DNA of 64,000 nucleotides from Thermophagus xiamenensis. GTDB lineage: Bacteria > Bacteroidota > Bacteroidia > Bacteroidales > Marinilabiliaceae. Shown here piece by piece: positions 29,781 through 39,046 of this stretch. Location: the NCBI RefSeq assembly GCF_900112795.1, contig NZ_FONA01000002.1:62001-126000 (forward strand), written 5' to 3'. Below the pieces are notes generated by a model. The model searched no databases and was not told the origin of the DNA. It saw only the letters and a program-made list of their open reading frames with translations. Each line of letters starts with the position of its first letter. The first letter of the stretch is position 1. The position numbers were made by a program, and so were the translations under genes.

Positions 29781-29812
29781 TTTGACCGAATGATACAAAC
29801 CTACTACATTTG
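29781..29812 (+). promoter_or_regulatory. Promoter with a long leader, upstream of the pRiA4b-like gene
   Basis: TTTG (29781-29784) and TACATTTG (29805-29812) with a 20-bp spacer. The expected leader before the gene at 30035 would be about 217 nt; no RNA motif was recognised in it. Confidence 0.6.
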
Positions 29813-30034
29813 CCATCAATAATACAAATCACTTAACATTCATATTTTCAATTATTTTATATTCATAGCTTAAATATATGATGCATCGAAATACCTTTTA
29901 AATTAATATTGAGTTACCAATATTGTCGCCATTAAATACACCACCAATAATAATTCATTCTAATTTATTTAAACATTTTTGCCTATTTATTGTCAAATTT
30001 GATTATAATCACCAACTAAAACGTCATTGCAAAT

Positions 30035-30559
30035 ATGATATATAAATTTCGAATAATATCCAGCGAGAATGAGGAATTCATCAGAGAAGTGGCCATTGAT
30101 AGTCAGGCCACCTTCTTTGACTTGCACAATTTCATCGTTCAAGAGCTAGGATACGACAAGAGTCAAATAACCTCATTCTATATTACGGATCGGAATTGGC
30201 ATAAAGAAACGGAAATTACCCTTATTGACATGACTGGTGAGGAGAATTCTCAAATTAAAGTAATGGATCAAACCAAATTGGGCGAGTTAATTACTGAAAA
30301 GAAACAAAGGTTGTTATACGTATTCGATCCTTTCACGGAACGCTCCCTTTTTATGGAAATGTATGAGATGGAAGATAAAACCATTACCCAACCCACATGT
30401 ATTAGAAGACGAGGAACTCCCCCACCTCAATTTGATCAGGATGCCATAAAAAATCTTGATATCGATGACTTCGAGGATAATGAATTGAAAGAGGATGATA
30501 TATTCCCTGACGAAGAAGATAATGGTTTGACTTCATTTGATGAGGAGGAGTGGATTTGA
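30035..30559 (+). CDS. pRiA4b ORF-3-like protein
   Basis: The 174-residue protein matches the pRiA4b ORF-3-like family by its opening pattern IYKFRIISSENEEFIREVAIDSQATFFDLHNFI and its ITSFYITD..W strand. The C-terminus is very acidic (DDFEDNELKEDDIFPDEED). The family has no settled function and occurs widely in Bacteroidota. Its stop codon overlaps the start of miaA, so the two genes are probably translated together. Confidence 0.8.
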   Translation: MIYKFRIISSENEEFIREVAIDSQATFFDLHNFIVQELGYDKSQITSFYITDRNWHKETEITLIDMTGEENSQIKVMDQTKLGELITEKKQRLLYVFDPFTERSLFMEMYEMEDKTITQPTCIRRRGTPPPQFDQDAIKNLDIDDFEDNELKEDDIFPDEEDNGLTSFDEEEWI

Positions 30560-31482
30560 AAAATAATAAGTTTGTCGTTGTTATTGCCGGGCCAACGGGA
30601 ATCGGCAAAACTGATTTGAGTATATACCTGGCCCAACACTTCAAAACTGCAATTATTTCGGCCGATTCTCGTCAAATTTACAAAGAACTCAAAATTGGGA
30701 CTGCCAGGCCTACTGATGAGCAATTACAAAAAGTCCCTCATTTTCTGGTTGGAACAAAATCAATATTTGACTATTACAATGCTTATCAATATGAACAAGA
30801 AGCTCTTTTGATAACCGAGCAATTATTTTCTGAAAACAACATCATTATTTTATGTGGAGGGTCCATGTTATACATCGATGCCTTTTGCAACGGTATCGAT
30901 GAACTGCCCACCGTTGACCCAGAATTACGAAACCAATTACAACTACAATACCAACAAGAGGGTTTGGAAAGTATCCGTCGACAATTAAAATTACTCGATC
31001 CCCTATATTATAAACAGGTAGATTTAAAAAATCCGCAACGAATTATTCATGCGGTTGAAATTTGTTTGATGACAGGCCAGCCTTATTCTCAGTTACGTAC
31101 TAATACAAAAAAAATCCGACCATTTAACATTATAAAAATCGGACTGGATATGGATCGTCTCCTTCTACACGAAAGAATCAATAGCCGGGTTGATAAGATG
31201 ATAAAAAAAGGATTAGAAGAAGAAGCCAGGGAGCTGTTCCCGCACCGACACTTAAACTCCTTAAACACTGTAGGCTACAGAGAGCTATTTGATTTTTTCA
31301 TGAATAACATATCCAGAGAGAAAGCTATAGAATTGATAAAAAGAAATTCAAGAAGATACGCACGGAAACAATTATCATGGTTTAGACGAGACCCGGAAAT
31401 TAACTGGTTTTCTCCTGAAAAATCCGATGAAGTTATTAACTTTGTTGAAAACACTATTAAACAGGCCGGGGTCCAAAACTAA
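30556..31482 (+). CDS. miaA: tRNA dimethylallyltransferase
   Basis: MiaA adds the isopentenyl group to A37 of tRNAs reading UNN codons. It has Walker A (VIAGPTGIGKTDLS), SADSRQIYKELKIGTARP and the tRNA-binding NTVGYRELFDFF. The start was set at TTG 30556 because GGAGG (30544-30548) lies 7 bp before it; GTG at 30550 would overlap that site. The TTGA overlap with the stop of the preceding gene (30557-30559) suggests coupled translation. Confidence 0.95.
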   Translation: MKNNKFVVVIAGPTGIGKTDLSIYLAQHFKTAIISADSRQIYKELKIGTARPTDEQLQKVPHFLVGTKSIFDYYNAYQYEQEALLITEQLFSENNIIILCGGSMLYIDAFCNGIDELPTVDPELRNQLQLQYQQEGLESIRRQLKLLDPLYYKQVDLKNPQRIIHAVEICLMTGQPYSQLRTNTKKIRPFNIIKIGLDMDRLLLHERINSRVDKMIKKGLEEEARELFPHRHLNSLNTVGYRELFDFFMNNISREKAIELIKRNSRRYARKQLSWFRRDPEINWFSPEKSDEVINFVENTIKQAGVQN

Positions 31483-31541
31483 AACATATCTTTCTCGCGG
31501 TTTACAATCTTCTGAGAAGGACCCTGGCTTTTTAATTCGCC

Positions 31542-32000
31542 ATGCTATCTGGAAATTATTTTAACATAAGGGTTTACGGCATTTGTATTGAAAATGACCA
31601 CCTGTTGGTGACCGATGAATACGCCATGGACATGTTTATGACAAAATTTCCCGGCGGAGGATTGGAATTTGGTGAAGGCACAATAGATTGCCTGAAACGT
31701 GAATGCCGAGAAGAAATGGGATTAGAAATAAAAGTTACCGGACATTTTTATACCACCGATTTTTTTCAACCAGCCCTATTTTTCGAAAAAACCCAGCTAA
31801 TTAGCATATATTATACCTTCGAACTTCCGGCCGAACATAATATCAAATTTACCTCTAGGAAATTTGATTTTGAGGTGCTACAAAACGGTGCTCAAATTTT
31901 CAGATGGGTTCCCTTATCCTTATTAAATCCTGATGAAATGACTTTTCCCATCGACAAAATAGTTGTCGAAAAACTCCTAAAAGAAAAAAGGCAAAAATAA
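31542..32000 (+). CDS. NUDIX hydrolase
   Basis: A 152-residue protein with a complete Nudix box: GGGLEFGEGTIDCLKRE followed by CREEMGLEI (pattern GX5EX7REUXEEXGU). It should hydrolyse a nucleoside diphosphate linked to another group; the substrate is not predictable. It lies 59 bp downstream of miaA on the same strand and may be transcribed with it. Confidence 0.9.
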   Translation: MLSGNYFNIRVYGICIENDHLLVTDEYAMDMFMTKFPGGGLEFGEGTIDCLKRECREEMGLEIKVTGHFYTTDFFQPALFFEKTQLISIYYTFELPAEHNIKFTSRKFDFEVLQNGAQIFRWVPLSLLNPDEMTFPIDKIVVEKLLKEKRQK

Positions 32001-32047
32001 ATTACATTCTTGAACCTTTTTTAAAAACAATCTTTACATTCAATTCA

Positions 32048-32995
32048 TCAAATTTCCTCAGCAATGGAATATACATTACGTTCGGGTTGATTTCGTGTAA
32101 CCAGCTCAGCCAAAAAGCCTGTCACAAAAAGTTGAGTACCAAGAATCATACAAACCAATGCGATATAAAAGAAAGGATTATCAGTAACCAACTGAGCCTG
32201 AATCCCATGAGCAACACAATAAAGTTTGCGGGCACCCAGACCGAAGGCCAATCCAAAACCAAGAAGAAACATCAGCGTCCCCAAAGCACCAAACAAATGC
32301 ATGGGGCGATTGCCAAATTTGGAAATAAACATCACTGATAAAAGGTCCAGAAAACCTTTTAGGAAACGATCCATTCCAAACTTGGTTACCCCATATTTAC
32401 GTTCCCTATGGTATACCACTTTCTCAGTTATTCGTGAAAACCCTGCGCGCTTGACCAATATAGGTATATAGCGGTGCATCTCCCCGTAGACTTCAATATT
32501 CTTTACCACTTCCGAATTATAGGCTTTTAATCCACAGTTAAAGTCGTGCAGTTTAATCCCTGAAACATAACGGGCCGTACGGTTAAAGAGCTTACTGGGA
32601 AGTGTTTTATTCAAAGGATCTCTGCGTTTCTTTTTCCAACCACTCACCAAATCATACTTCTCATCTTTAATCATTCGGTAAAGTTCAGGAATCTCATCCG
32701 GACTATCTTGAAGGTCTGCATCCATAGTAATGACCACCTCGCCTTTGGCAGCTTCAAAACCGGTATTTAATGCAGCTGATTTCCCATAGTTTCGACGAAA
32801 TCGAATTCCCCGAATATAGGCATATTGATTCTTTAATTGACAAATAATCGACCACGATTGGTCGGTACTACCGTCGTCAACCATTATTACTTCGACCGAC
32901 ACATTCATTTTTAACAAAACCCGGTCGATCAATCCAATCAATTCGGATAATGATTCCTCTTCGTTATATAAGGGTATAATTATAGATAAATCCAT
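32048..32995 (-). CDS. Family 2 glycosyltransferase, dolichol-phosphate-mannose-synthase-like (GtrB/ArnC type)
   Basis: The 315-residue protein has a GT2 catalytic domain with VDDGSTDQS and the DAD motif in ITMDADLQDSPDEI. Two C-terminal membrane helices follow (about 230-255 and 270-295). This layout fits enzymes that load a sugar onto undecaprenyl phosphate. Its start overlaps the stop of the DUF4199 gene by one base (TAATG), so they are co-translated. Confidence 0.93.
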   Translation of the reverse strand: MDLSIIIPLYNEEESLSELIGLIDRVLLKMNVSVEVIMVDDGSTDQSWSIICQLKNQYAYIRGIRFRRNYGKSAALNTGFEAAKGEVVITMDADLQDSPDEIPELYRMIKDEKYDLVSGWKKKRRDPLNKTLPSKLFNRTARYVSGIKLHDFNCGLKAYNSEVVKNIEVYGEMHRYIPILVKRAGFSRITEKVVYHRERKYGVTKFGMDRFLKGFLDLLSVMFISKFGNRPMHLFGALGTLMFLLGFGLAFGLGARKLYCVAHGIQAQLVTDNPFFYIALVCMILGTQLFVTGFLAELVTRNQPERNVYSIAEEI

Positions 32996-33528
32996 TATTC
33001 AATTTCTTTCATAGCCTCGGCAAATGCATCACCTTTCCTTTTCTGAAAAATAGCTATTATCAATGAAAAAATAAGAGCTGAAAAGCCGGCGCCCAAACTT
33101 CCAGAAAAGATGTAAATCACAGGATTAGTCGTTAGCGAAAACATTTCTGACATTTGGGCTACTTCGTCCTCTTTAAATCCCATCTCTAAATAAGCTTCCT
33201 CCATCTGAACAATCATTTCATTCAAATATTCAGGATTAATTACTTTCAGATATAAAAACAAATATGCACCCACTATAATTCCGGCAAAAATACCCATCCT
33301 GGTTCCCATCCATACTCCTTGTCCATAGGATAGAAACCCTTTTTGATACTCATCACGGTAACGAGCCATAGATTTGTAAATAAACCCGGCATAAACAACC
33401 CATGTCAGAATATTATGAATGAAAGAATCCATCTGTCCTATCAGGTGGACAAGAAAATAAACAGCCACCAAAGCCAGACCCATAAATGTTCCTTGATTAA
33501 GTACAAATCTCGATTTATGTTTATTCAT
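32995..33528 (-). CDS. DUF4199 membrane protein
   Basis: The 177-residue protein has about four membrane helices (GLALVAVYFLVHLIG, FIHNILTWVVYAGFIY, IFAGIIVGAYLFLYL, GFSALIFSLIIAIFQ). The pattern, including YQKGFLSYGQGVWMG and VINPEYL, fits DUF4199, which almost always precedes a GT2 of the type found here in Bacteroidota. The function is unknown; a role with the glycosyltransferase in lipid-linked sugar metabolism is inferred. Confidence 0.88.
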   Translation of the reverse strand: MNKHKSRFVLNQGTFMGLALVAVYFLVHLIGQMDSFIHNILTWVVYAGFIYKSMARYRDEYQKGFLSYGQGVWMGTRMGIFAGIIVGAYLFLYLKVINPEYLNEMIVQMEEAYLEMGFKEDEVAQMSEMFSLTTNPVIYIFSGSLGAGFSALIFSLIIAIFQKRKGDAFAEAMKEIE

Positions 33529-33990
33529 ACTCTTTTTGATTTTCTGAAAATTGTTATTTATTATCTGCTTAATCCAAATTCAAAAGCTGGCACCTAAATA
33601 AAATTAAGGAAACAACTGAAAAAGTGGAATAAATTAAAAAAATACAACCCACCTATTCAATAAATATCATACCACACATTCGCCCCGCTAAAAAGCAAAA
33701 ACATAATGGCGGCATAAAATCTTCAATTGTTATCCGTTTTAAACACCCGCATATAGCCGTAAACAATGGGCTAAAATACATAAAAAGTATTGAAAAAACA
33801 CAAGCGCCATTATTGGATTAACGACAAATCTTCATTGAACCTCATCTTTATTTGATTGAATAAATTGAATCTTCTGCCAGCATGAAGTTTCATTTTATGA
33901 GAAATAAAAAATTATCCATCTAAAAGCTATTGACTGCAAATATTTTAGAAAATGCCACCACTAAAAAAGAAAAAAATTTTTCATTGGATG
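33529..33990. other. Intergenic region, nothing recognised
   Basis: AT-rich region between the DUF4199 gene and the SRP RNA promoter. No gene or repeat is visible. Confidence 0.4.
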
Positions 33991-34021
33991 TTTGTGGACA
34001 ATATTAAATTTCCTACTTTTG
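33991..34021 (+). promoter_or_regulatory. SRP RNA promoter, perfect Bacteroidota consensus
   Basis: TTTG (33991-33994), exactly 19 bp, then TACTTTTG (34014-34021). The RNA begins 6 bp later at 34027. This is the clearest promoter in the window. Confidence 0.85.
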
Positions 34022-34026
34022 CGCCC

Positions 34027-34123
34027 GGGTAAGTCCTATACGACCAGCTCCTGCTGAACTCCCCCAGGGCCTGACGGCAGCAAGGGTAGGCGGTTGTAGC
34101 GGTGCGATATAGGTAGCTTACCC
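34027..34123 (+). ncRNA. ffs: Bacterial signal recognition particle RNA (4.5S type)
   Basis: The ends pair as GGGTAAG and CTTACCC. In the middle, CCCAGGGCCTGACGGCAGCA holds the conserved SRP core (GGCC-TGAC-GGCAGC, equivalent of GGUCCGGAAGGAAGC), which binds Ffh. About 97 nt is usual for the short bacterial form. Only 4 bp separate it from a tRNA-Thr gene, so both are probably cut from one transcript. Confidence 0.93.
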
Positions 34124-34127
34124 ACCT

Positions 34128-34201
34128 GCCAATATAGCTCAGTTGGCCAGAGCAGCTGATTTGTAATCAGCGGGTCGGGGGTTCGAATCCCTCTATTGGC
34201 T
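34128..34201 (+). tRNA. tRNA-Thr (TGT anticodon), copy 1
   Basis: Acceptor arms GCCAATA and TATTGGC, discriminator T, anticodon loop TTTGTAA (TGT), T-arm GGGGGTTCGAATCCCTC. Encoded 3' CA follows. Identical to copy 2. Confidence 0.97.
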
Positions 34202-34320
34202 CAATAATATATGGTTAGTTCTTTGAATATTGTGGGAAGACAAGTCCCTGCCAGGCTCTTTGCAAAATGGCAAGCTATTTTAGACAATACTTTTTTAAGC
34301 ATTGTTGATATTTATAAAAA

Positions 34321-34394
34321 GCCAATATAGCTCAGTTGGCCAGAGCAGCTGATTTGTAATCAGCGGGTCGGGGGTTCGAATCCCTCTATTGGCT
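34321..34394 (+). tRNA. tRNA-Thr (TGT anticodon), copy 2
   Basis: Identical in sequence to the copy at 34128-34201; the two are 119 bp apart, with no obvious homology in the spacer. Confidence 0.97.
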
Positions 34395-34427
34395 CAGAAA
34401 AAAAAATATTTTTTTTTGTGAAGAGCA

Positions 34428-34457
34428 TTTGGATAAAAGAAATTTTTTCTATCTTTG
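34428..34457 (+). promoter_or_regulatory. Promoter of the tRNA-Tyr/tRNA-Gly pair
   Basis: TTTG (34428-34431) and TATCTTTG (34450-34457) with an 18-bp spacer match the -33/-7 pattern, about 55 bp before tRNA-Tyr. Confidence 0.7.
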
Positions 34458-34512
34458 TCGTCCCAAACGCAAGAGTTCATAAGGCTTGCAAAGATCTTAA
34501 TAGTAATTTAAC

Positions 34513-34597
34513 GGGGAGATACCGAAGCGGTCAAACGGGGCAGACTGTAAATCTGTTGGCTTAGCCTTCGTAGGTTCGAATCCTGCTCTCCCCACCA
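34513..34597 (+). tRNA. tRNA-Tyr (GTA anticodon)
   Basis: A class II tRNA of 85 nt with a long variable arm, acceptor GGGGAGA/TCTCCCC, anticodon GTA in ACTGTAAAT, and an encoded CCA (34595-34597). Confidence 0.97.
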
Positions 34598-34601
34598 TCT
34601 T

Positions 34602-34674
34602 GCGGGAATAGCTCAGTTGATAGAGCATCAGCCTTCCAAGCTGAGGGTCGCGGGTTTGAGTCCCGTTTCCCGCT
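34602..34674 (+). tRNA. tRNA-Gly (TCC anticodon)
   Basis: Acceptor arms GCGGGAA and TTCCCGC, anticodon loop CTTCCAA (TCC), T-arm CGCGGGTTTGAGTCCCG. It follows tRNA-Tyr by 4 bp and shares its transcript. Confidence 0.97.
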
Positions 34675-34678
34675 CATG

Positions 34679-34713
34679 AAAAGGTTGTCTGATTCATTTC
34701 AGGCAACCTTTTT
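34679..34713 (+). terminator. Intrinsic terminator of the tRNA-Tyr/Gly transcript
   Basis: AAAGGTTGTCTGA and TCAGGCAACCTTT pair with one G-U, followed by TTT, immediately after tRNA-Gly. Confidence 0.9.
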
Positions 34714-34809
34714 CGTTTTCTATTCTCTCTTGGCTACATTTCCGGATTTCAGTTATTACATTATTCAGCTTCATTTCCTATATTTGTTTTTAAACTAAAA
34801 CGTGTAGCC

Positions 34810-35427
34810 ATGTTAATCAGAATACATCCCGACAATCCTAATGCTCGTGAAATAGAAAAAGTTGTTGGAATTCTTCGAGACGGAGGTATTGTTATTTATC
34901 CCACTGACACAGTTTATGGTTTAGGATGCGATATCAACAACACCAAAGCATTGGAAAGAATTAGCAGAATTAAAGGCATTAATCCCCGAAAAGACCATTT
35001 ATCTATCATATGTCACGATTTAAGCCATCTTTCCGACTTCACCAAACCGCTCAACAACAGCACATTCAAAATCCTAAAAAAGAACCTACCCGGACCTTTC
35101 ACTTTTATATTGCCGGCCAACAACAATGTGCCTAAATTTTTTAAAAGCAATAAGAAAACCATTGGGCTGAGAATTCCCGACAACGCCATTATTAGAGAAA
35201 TAGTTCGTAAACTTGGAAATCCCATTCTCAGCACTTCCATCAAAGATGAGGACGATATAATAGAATACACCACCGACCCGGAGCTAATCCACGAAAAATA
35301 TCAAGATCTGGTTGATGCGGTAATAGATGGCGGTTACGGTGGTAATATCGCCTCTACCGTAGTGGATTGCACTAACGACTTAGAATATAAAGTTGTTCGG
35401 GAAGGAAAAGGAATTCTTCAACTATAA
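34810..35427 (+). CDS. Sua5/YciO/YrdC family protein (threonylcarbamoyl-AMP synthase-like)
   Basis: The 205-residue protein has the YrdC core: GGIVIYPTDTVYGLGCD, then NLPGPFTFILPA and LRIPDN, with STSIKDEDD near the end. The family makes threonylcarbamoyl-AMP for t6A37 modification of tRNAs reading ANN codons, including the tRNA-Thr genes just upstream. The K..R.S motif of true TsaC is only partly matched (INPRKDHLSII), so the YciO-like branch is possible. It ends 3 bp before the convergent trkA gene. Confidence 0.88.
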   Translation: MLIRIHPDNPNAREIEKVVGILRDGGIVIYPTDTVYGLGCDINNTKALERISRIKGINPRKDHLSIICHDLSHLSDFTKPLNNSTFKILKKNLPGPFTFILPANNNVPKFFKSNKKTIGLRIPDNAIIREIVRKLGNPILSTSIKDEDDIIEYTTDPELIHEKYQDLVDAVIDGGYGGNIASTVVDCTNDLEYKVVREGKGILQL

Positions 35428-35430
35428 CGT

Positions 35431-36771
35431 TCAAGAAAACAATTTTTCTACCTTTTTTATTCCCGAAGGAAGCGCAAAGACAACCACCTTATCACCCGGT
35501 TGAACACGAGTATCACCGTTGGCGATAAAAACTTTATCACCTCGGGTAACACCACCCACATTCATATCTTTGGGCAAATCAATTTTCTTTAATGGCCCTT
35601 TTGTTATTTTAGAATTGGGCTGGGCAGTAAGTTCCAGCACTTCTGCATCGGTAGCCGTCAGACATTTAACGTGAGAAACACGGGCTTTCATGGTATAACG
35701 ATAAATATAACTGGCGGCTATCAGCTTTTTATTGATGAGTGTACCAATGCCAATATTTTCGGCAAGGTCTATGTAGTCCATATTTTCAACTTCTGCAACG
35801 GTTTTGCGGACTCCCATCTTTTTGGCCATTTGGCACGCCAAAATATTCACTTCCGAATTTCCGGTTACCGCTACAAAGGCATCGGTTTTATGTATACCCT
35901 CTTCTTTAAGAAGTTCAAGACTTCGTCCATCGCCACTAACAACCTGAGTATGTTCCAGAAAATCAGCCAGCTTTAAGGTTTTCTCTCTGTTTATTTCAAT
36001 TAGTTTTATTTTATAATGATGCTCTAACTCCTTGGCTACCTTTTTCCCAATACGGCTACCCCCAAGAATCATCACATTGTGAATCTCGAACTGCTGCTTA
36101 CCTGCATCAGCCAATACTTGAGGTATTCCTTCCCGGGTGGTAATCACATAAGCCAAATCTCCATGCATAAAGCGGCTATCCCCTCTGGGTATAATGGTTT
36201 TACCATCCCTGTAAATGGCCACTGTGTAATAATCATTAACCTCATGTAGGGCTGAAGCTTCCGACAAGGTAAGGTTGGCAATAGGGGCATTATTACGGAT
36301 TTTTAAGGCAAGCAACAACAGTCTACCCTCGGAAAATTCAAACAATTGGCGCGTTCCCACCTGTTTCAAAGAAGCTATTATTTCCTGAGAACCCAGATGC
36401 TCGGGATACACCATTTCATCTACGCCCAGTTGCCGGAAATATTCTTTATTTTCGGGTTGCAGATATTCATAATTATTGATACGGGCTATGGTCATTTTGG
36501 CGCCAAGCTTTTTGGCCAGCATAGCAGAAAGGATACTTACTTCTTCGTAAGGGGGGACGGCAATAAATAAATCAGCCGATTTGACCCTGGCCTCCAACAG
36601 GTCACGAATAGAAGTCACTGACCCTCTCACAGGCATTACATCAAGCAATCGACTGAGCCGATGTAATTTAACCTCATCCTCATCCAGCAGCGTTACATCA
36701 TGATCGGCATTGGAAAATAGCCGGGCCAGGTGCGTTCCAACTTCACCTGCGCCTGCAATAAGTATCTTCAT
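35431..36771 (-). CDS. trkA: Trk potassium transport regulator TrkA
   Basis: TrkA is the NAD-binding cytoplasmic gate of the TrkH potassium channel. The 446-residue protein has two RCK repeats, each with a Rossmann start (MKILIAGAGEVGTHLA, then near 228 MILGGSRIGKKVA) followed by a TrkA_C domain. No trkH gene is adjacent. The downstream neighbour is only 3 bp away on the opposite strand. Confidence 0.95.
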   Translation of the reverse strand: MKILIAGAGEVGTHLARLFSNADHDVTLLDEDEVKLHRLSRLLDVMPVRGSVTSIRDLLEARVKSADLFIAVPPYEEVSILSAMLAKKLGAKMTIARINNYEYLQPENKEYFRQLGVDEMVYPEHLGSQEIIASLKQVGTRQLFEFSEGRLLLLALKIRNNAPIANLTLSEASALHEVNDYYTVAIYRDGKTIIPRGDSRFMHGDLAYVITTREGIPQVLADAGKQQFEIHNVMILGGSRIGKKVAKELEHHYKIKLIEINREKTLKLADFLEHTQVVSGDGRSLELLKEEGIHKTDAFVAVTGNSEVNILACQMAKKMGVRKTVAEVENMDYIDLAENIGIGTLINKKLIAASYIYRYTMKARVSHVKCLTATDAEVLELTAQPNSKITKGPLKKIDLPKDMNVGGVTRGDKVFIANGDTRVQPGDKVVVFALPSGIKKVEKLFS

Positions 36772-36777
36772 CAGTAT

Positions 36778-36876
36778 TAAATTTATCTAATTCATTGGTC
36801 TGATGAAACTCCCATGACCTTAGGTTTATACATTTTTTTTGGTGCAATATACCATTCCGGGCATGCTCGTCTCATC
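36778..36876 (+). repeat. Dispersed intergenic repeat, copy e (compact form)
   Basis: AAATTTATCTAATTCATTGG, then TGATGAAACTCCCATGACC, then TTTATACATTTTTTTTGGTG, ending GCATGCTCGTCTCATCT. The right end overlaps the last bases of the ComEC gene and contains its TGA stop codon (36872-36874). Confidence 0.75.
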
Positions 36877-39046
36877 TTGATATCATATTCCTGCTTGAAA
36901 AATCGCGACAAATTAAATTATAAAAATTGAACTTTGGAAGGATATCCAATATTGAGTGTTTAAAAAATTCCACATATGCTCCTTTATCAGGAACATAATG
37001 TATAGTACCGTCAAGCGTATCGAGCAATTTTTCCCATTTTTCAACTTGCCACCGGGGGACATTACCCGTTACAATTAAGTTAAAACATCCTATTTGCTTC
37101 AAGAAATTCAAAAGATTTCCACGAATTTTTCCATAAATTACGACTCCTTTTATTTCATCTTGCTGTTCCCGGACTACCTTTATTTCTGATAGATTAACAT
37201 TAGACAACCCTAAAAAGACTCCTTCGGGGGTTGGGAACATTAATATTTCTGCATCTTCTGTTTGATTGACGGTCTTTTCTTCCATTTCTATGGCATATTT
37301 CGTAAAGAATCCGCCATAAATAAAGTCAGCATTATCATATGTAGAGGCATTATGATACAACTCTCCCGCTCCATTATTTATTAATCCAATATACGCATCT
37401 TTCATAGAATAAAAAACAACAAATGCACCGGTAGTCCTTTTGCGAATGTAAGTCGCATTTAACATTCCTACAATTATCACCAGGAAAAGTAAGGATAACA
37501 AAAAGAGTATTCTTTTTTTCAAATAAATCCATCCTGCCCAATTGGCTATAAACAAATATATCAATACCATCATCGAAAAACTCACATGAATGCCGCTAAC
37601 ATATGCATAGGGTAACCTGTCCAGCCATTGCGTCATTTCTATCATATAGGTTAACAAATCATTTAATGCCCCGGAAAATACCTTTGAAAGAAAAGAACTT
37701 TTTGATACCAATACCAAGACCATTGACAGAAACAAAACAGGCCCGACAACCGGCAGAATAAGAAATCCGGATAACAAAAACCAGCAGGGGAATGCCTTAA
37801 AAATGTGCAGGGAAAGGGCCAACGTTCCTAATTGGGCAGACAATGATACAGACATTAAATCACATACCGGCCTTATTAATATGTTATATGGGCTATAGAG
37901 TTTCCGGAATAATGGATAAAAGGTGGCTATGCCGGCAACTGCCAAATGACTTAACCAGAAACCAACATGGAAAATTGAATTCGGTTGGATAATAAGTATG
38001 ATAAAGGCGGATAAGCTCAGAAGATTATAAATATTGGTTCTTCGTCCAAGAAAATTGCCGACCTGAACTAACGACAACATTATAACAGCACGAAATACAG
38101 ATGGGGCGCCGCCGGTAAGGAACGCATAAAACCATAATCCGGCAATAACTAAAATTAAGCGAGCCCAATTGTTCTTTGGCAAAAACCAATCCGCTATAAA
38201 TTTAAACATCAAAAAGACAATCCCCACATGCAAACCTGAGACAGCCAGAACATGTATCACACCGGCTCGGATAAACCATTCTTTCACTTCATCGTCAAGC
38301 AAATACCGCATACCAAGCGTTAAGGCCGACAATAACTGTAATTGACGACCCTGAATGCCTGCAGCTTTATATATCTCAATAATCCGGTTGCGTATCCTAT
38401 ACGTTAAAGAACGAATATTGTACAATGAAGGTTTGCGTTCAAGAACCTTCAAATTGTTTTTATCCACGAAACCGGAAAAAGATATACCCTGCCTAAAAAG
38501 ATATTTCCCATAATCAAATGCTTCGGGATTTACCTTACTTTGCATCGTTCCTTTTAGCCCGGCATCAAATAATATCACATCACCCGGTGAAAGAGAAAGC
38601 GCTAAAGAATCTTCTGTAGATTTAACAAAAAGTAACCATGAATCGGTATGACTAATAGGAATAGAATCGCCATACTCTATTTCCATGGGACGAACAAACA
38701 CCCGCCAATAACCTGATTGGGTAACAAATGCATCTTGTACCCTCCCCAACGCCTTTACCCTATAAGTTTTATCTGTTTCTGTCGCACGCGACAAGTGCCC
38801 CGACACAAATCCCAAATAAAAAAGAAAGAGTAAAAACAAAGCTCCAATCACCCACCGTAAGGAATATTTCTGACTGAGCCGGAAAGAGAAATGAAAAACT
38901 AAGAGAACAATAAATAATATTGCCAAAAGCAGAAAGTGAGAAGTCACACCATAACTTCCCTTAATATTGCCGCCATAAATCCCCAAGGCTAATGCCAGGA
39001 CAAATCGCAAAAACGGAACTCTCTTAAAATAATCCAAGAGCACCAT
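36872..39046 (-). CDS. comEC: ComEC/Rec2-type DNA uptake channel protein
   Basis: ComEC forms the inner-membrane DNA channel of natural transformation. The 724-residue protein has an N-terminal DUF4131-like part with helices and an OB-like stretch. The ComEC core follows (about 230-500), with HVLAVSGLHVGIVFLMFKF and a long series of helices. The C-terminal 200 residues are soluble but show no HXHXDH metallo-beta-lactamase motif, so this is the short version common in Bacteroidota. Its last four codons run into a dispersed repeat that supplies the stop. Confidence 0.9.
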   Translation of the reverse strand: MVLLDYFKRVPFLRFVLALALGIYGGNIKGSYGVTSHFLLLAILFIVLLVFHFSFRLSQKYSLRWVIGALFLLFLFYLGFVSGHLSRATETDKTYRVKALGRVQDAFVTQSGYWRVFVRPMEIEYGDSIPISHTDSWLLFVKSTEDSLALSLSPGDVILFDAGLKGTMQSKVNPEAFDYGKYLFRQGISFSGFVDKNNLKVLERKPSLYNIRSLTYRIRNRIIEIYKAAGIQGRQLQLLSALTLGMRYLLDDEVKEWFIRAGVIHVLAVSGLHVGIVFLMFKFIADWFLPKNNWARLILVIAGLWFYAFLTGGAPSVFRAVIMLSLVQVGNFLGRRTNIYNLLSLSAFIILIIQPNSIFHVGFWLSHLAVAGIATFYPLFRKLYSPYNILIRPVCDLMSVSLSAQLGTLALSLHIFKAFPCWFLLSGFLILPVVGPVLFLSMVLVLVSKSSFLSKVFSGALNDLLTYMIEMTQWLDRLPYAYVSGIHVSFSMMVLIYLFIANWAGWIYLKKRILFLLSLLFLVIIVGMLNATYIRKRTTGAFVVFYSMKDAYIGLINNGAGELYHNASTYDNADFIYGGFFTKYAIEMEEKTVNQTEDAEILMFPTPEGVFLGLSNVNLSEIKVVREQQDEIKGVVIYGKIRGNLLNFLKQIGCFNLIVTGNVPRWQVEKWEKLLDTLDGTIHYVPDKGAYVEFFKHSILDILPKFNFYNLICRDFSSRNMISR

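Noticed and set aside
34128-34394. Attachment site or integrated element at the tRNA-Thr genes
   Set aside because: Two identical tRNA-Thr copies 119 bp apart could look like an attachment duplication, but the spacer has no integrase and the full tRNA is present in both.
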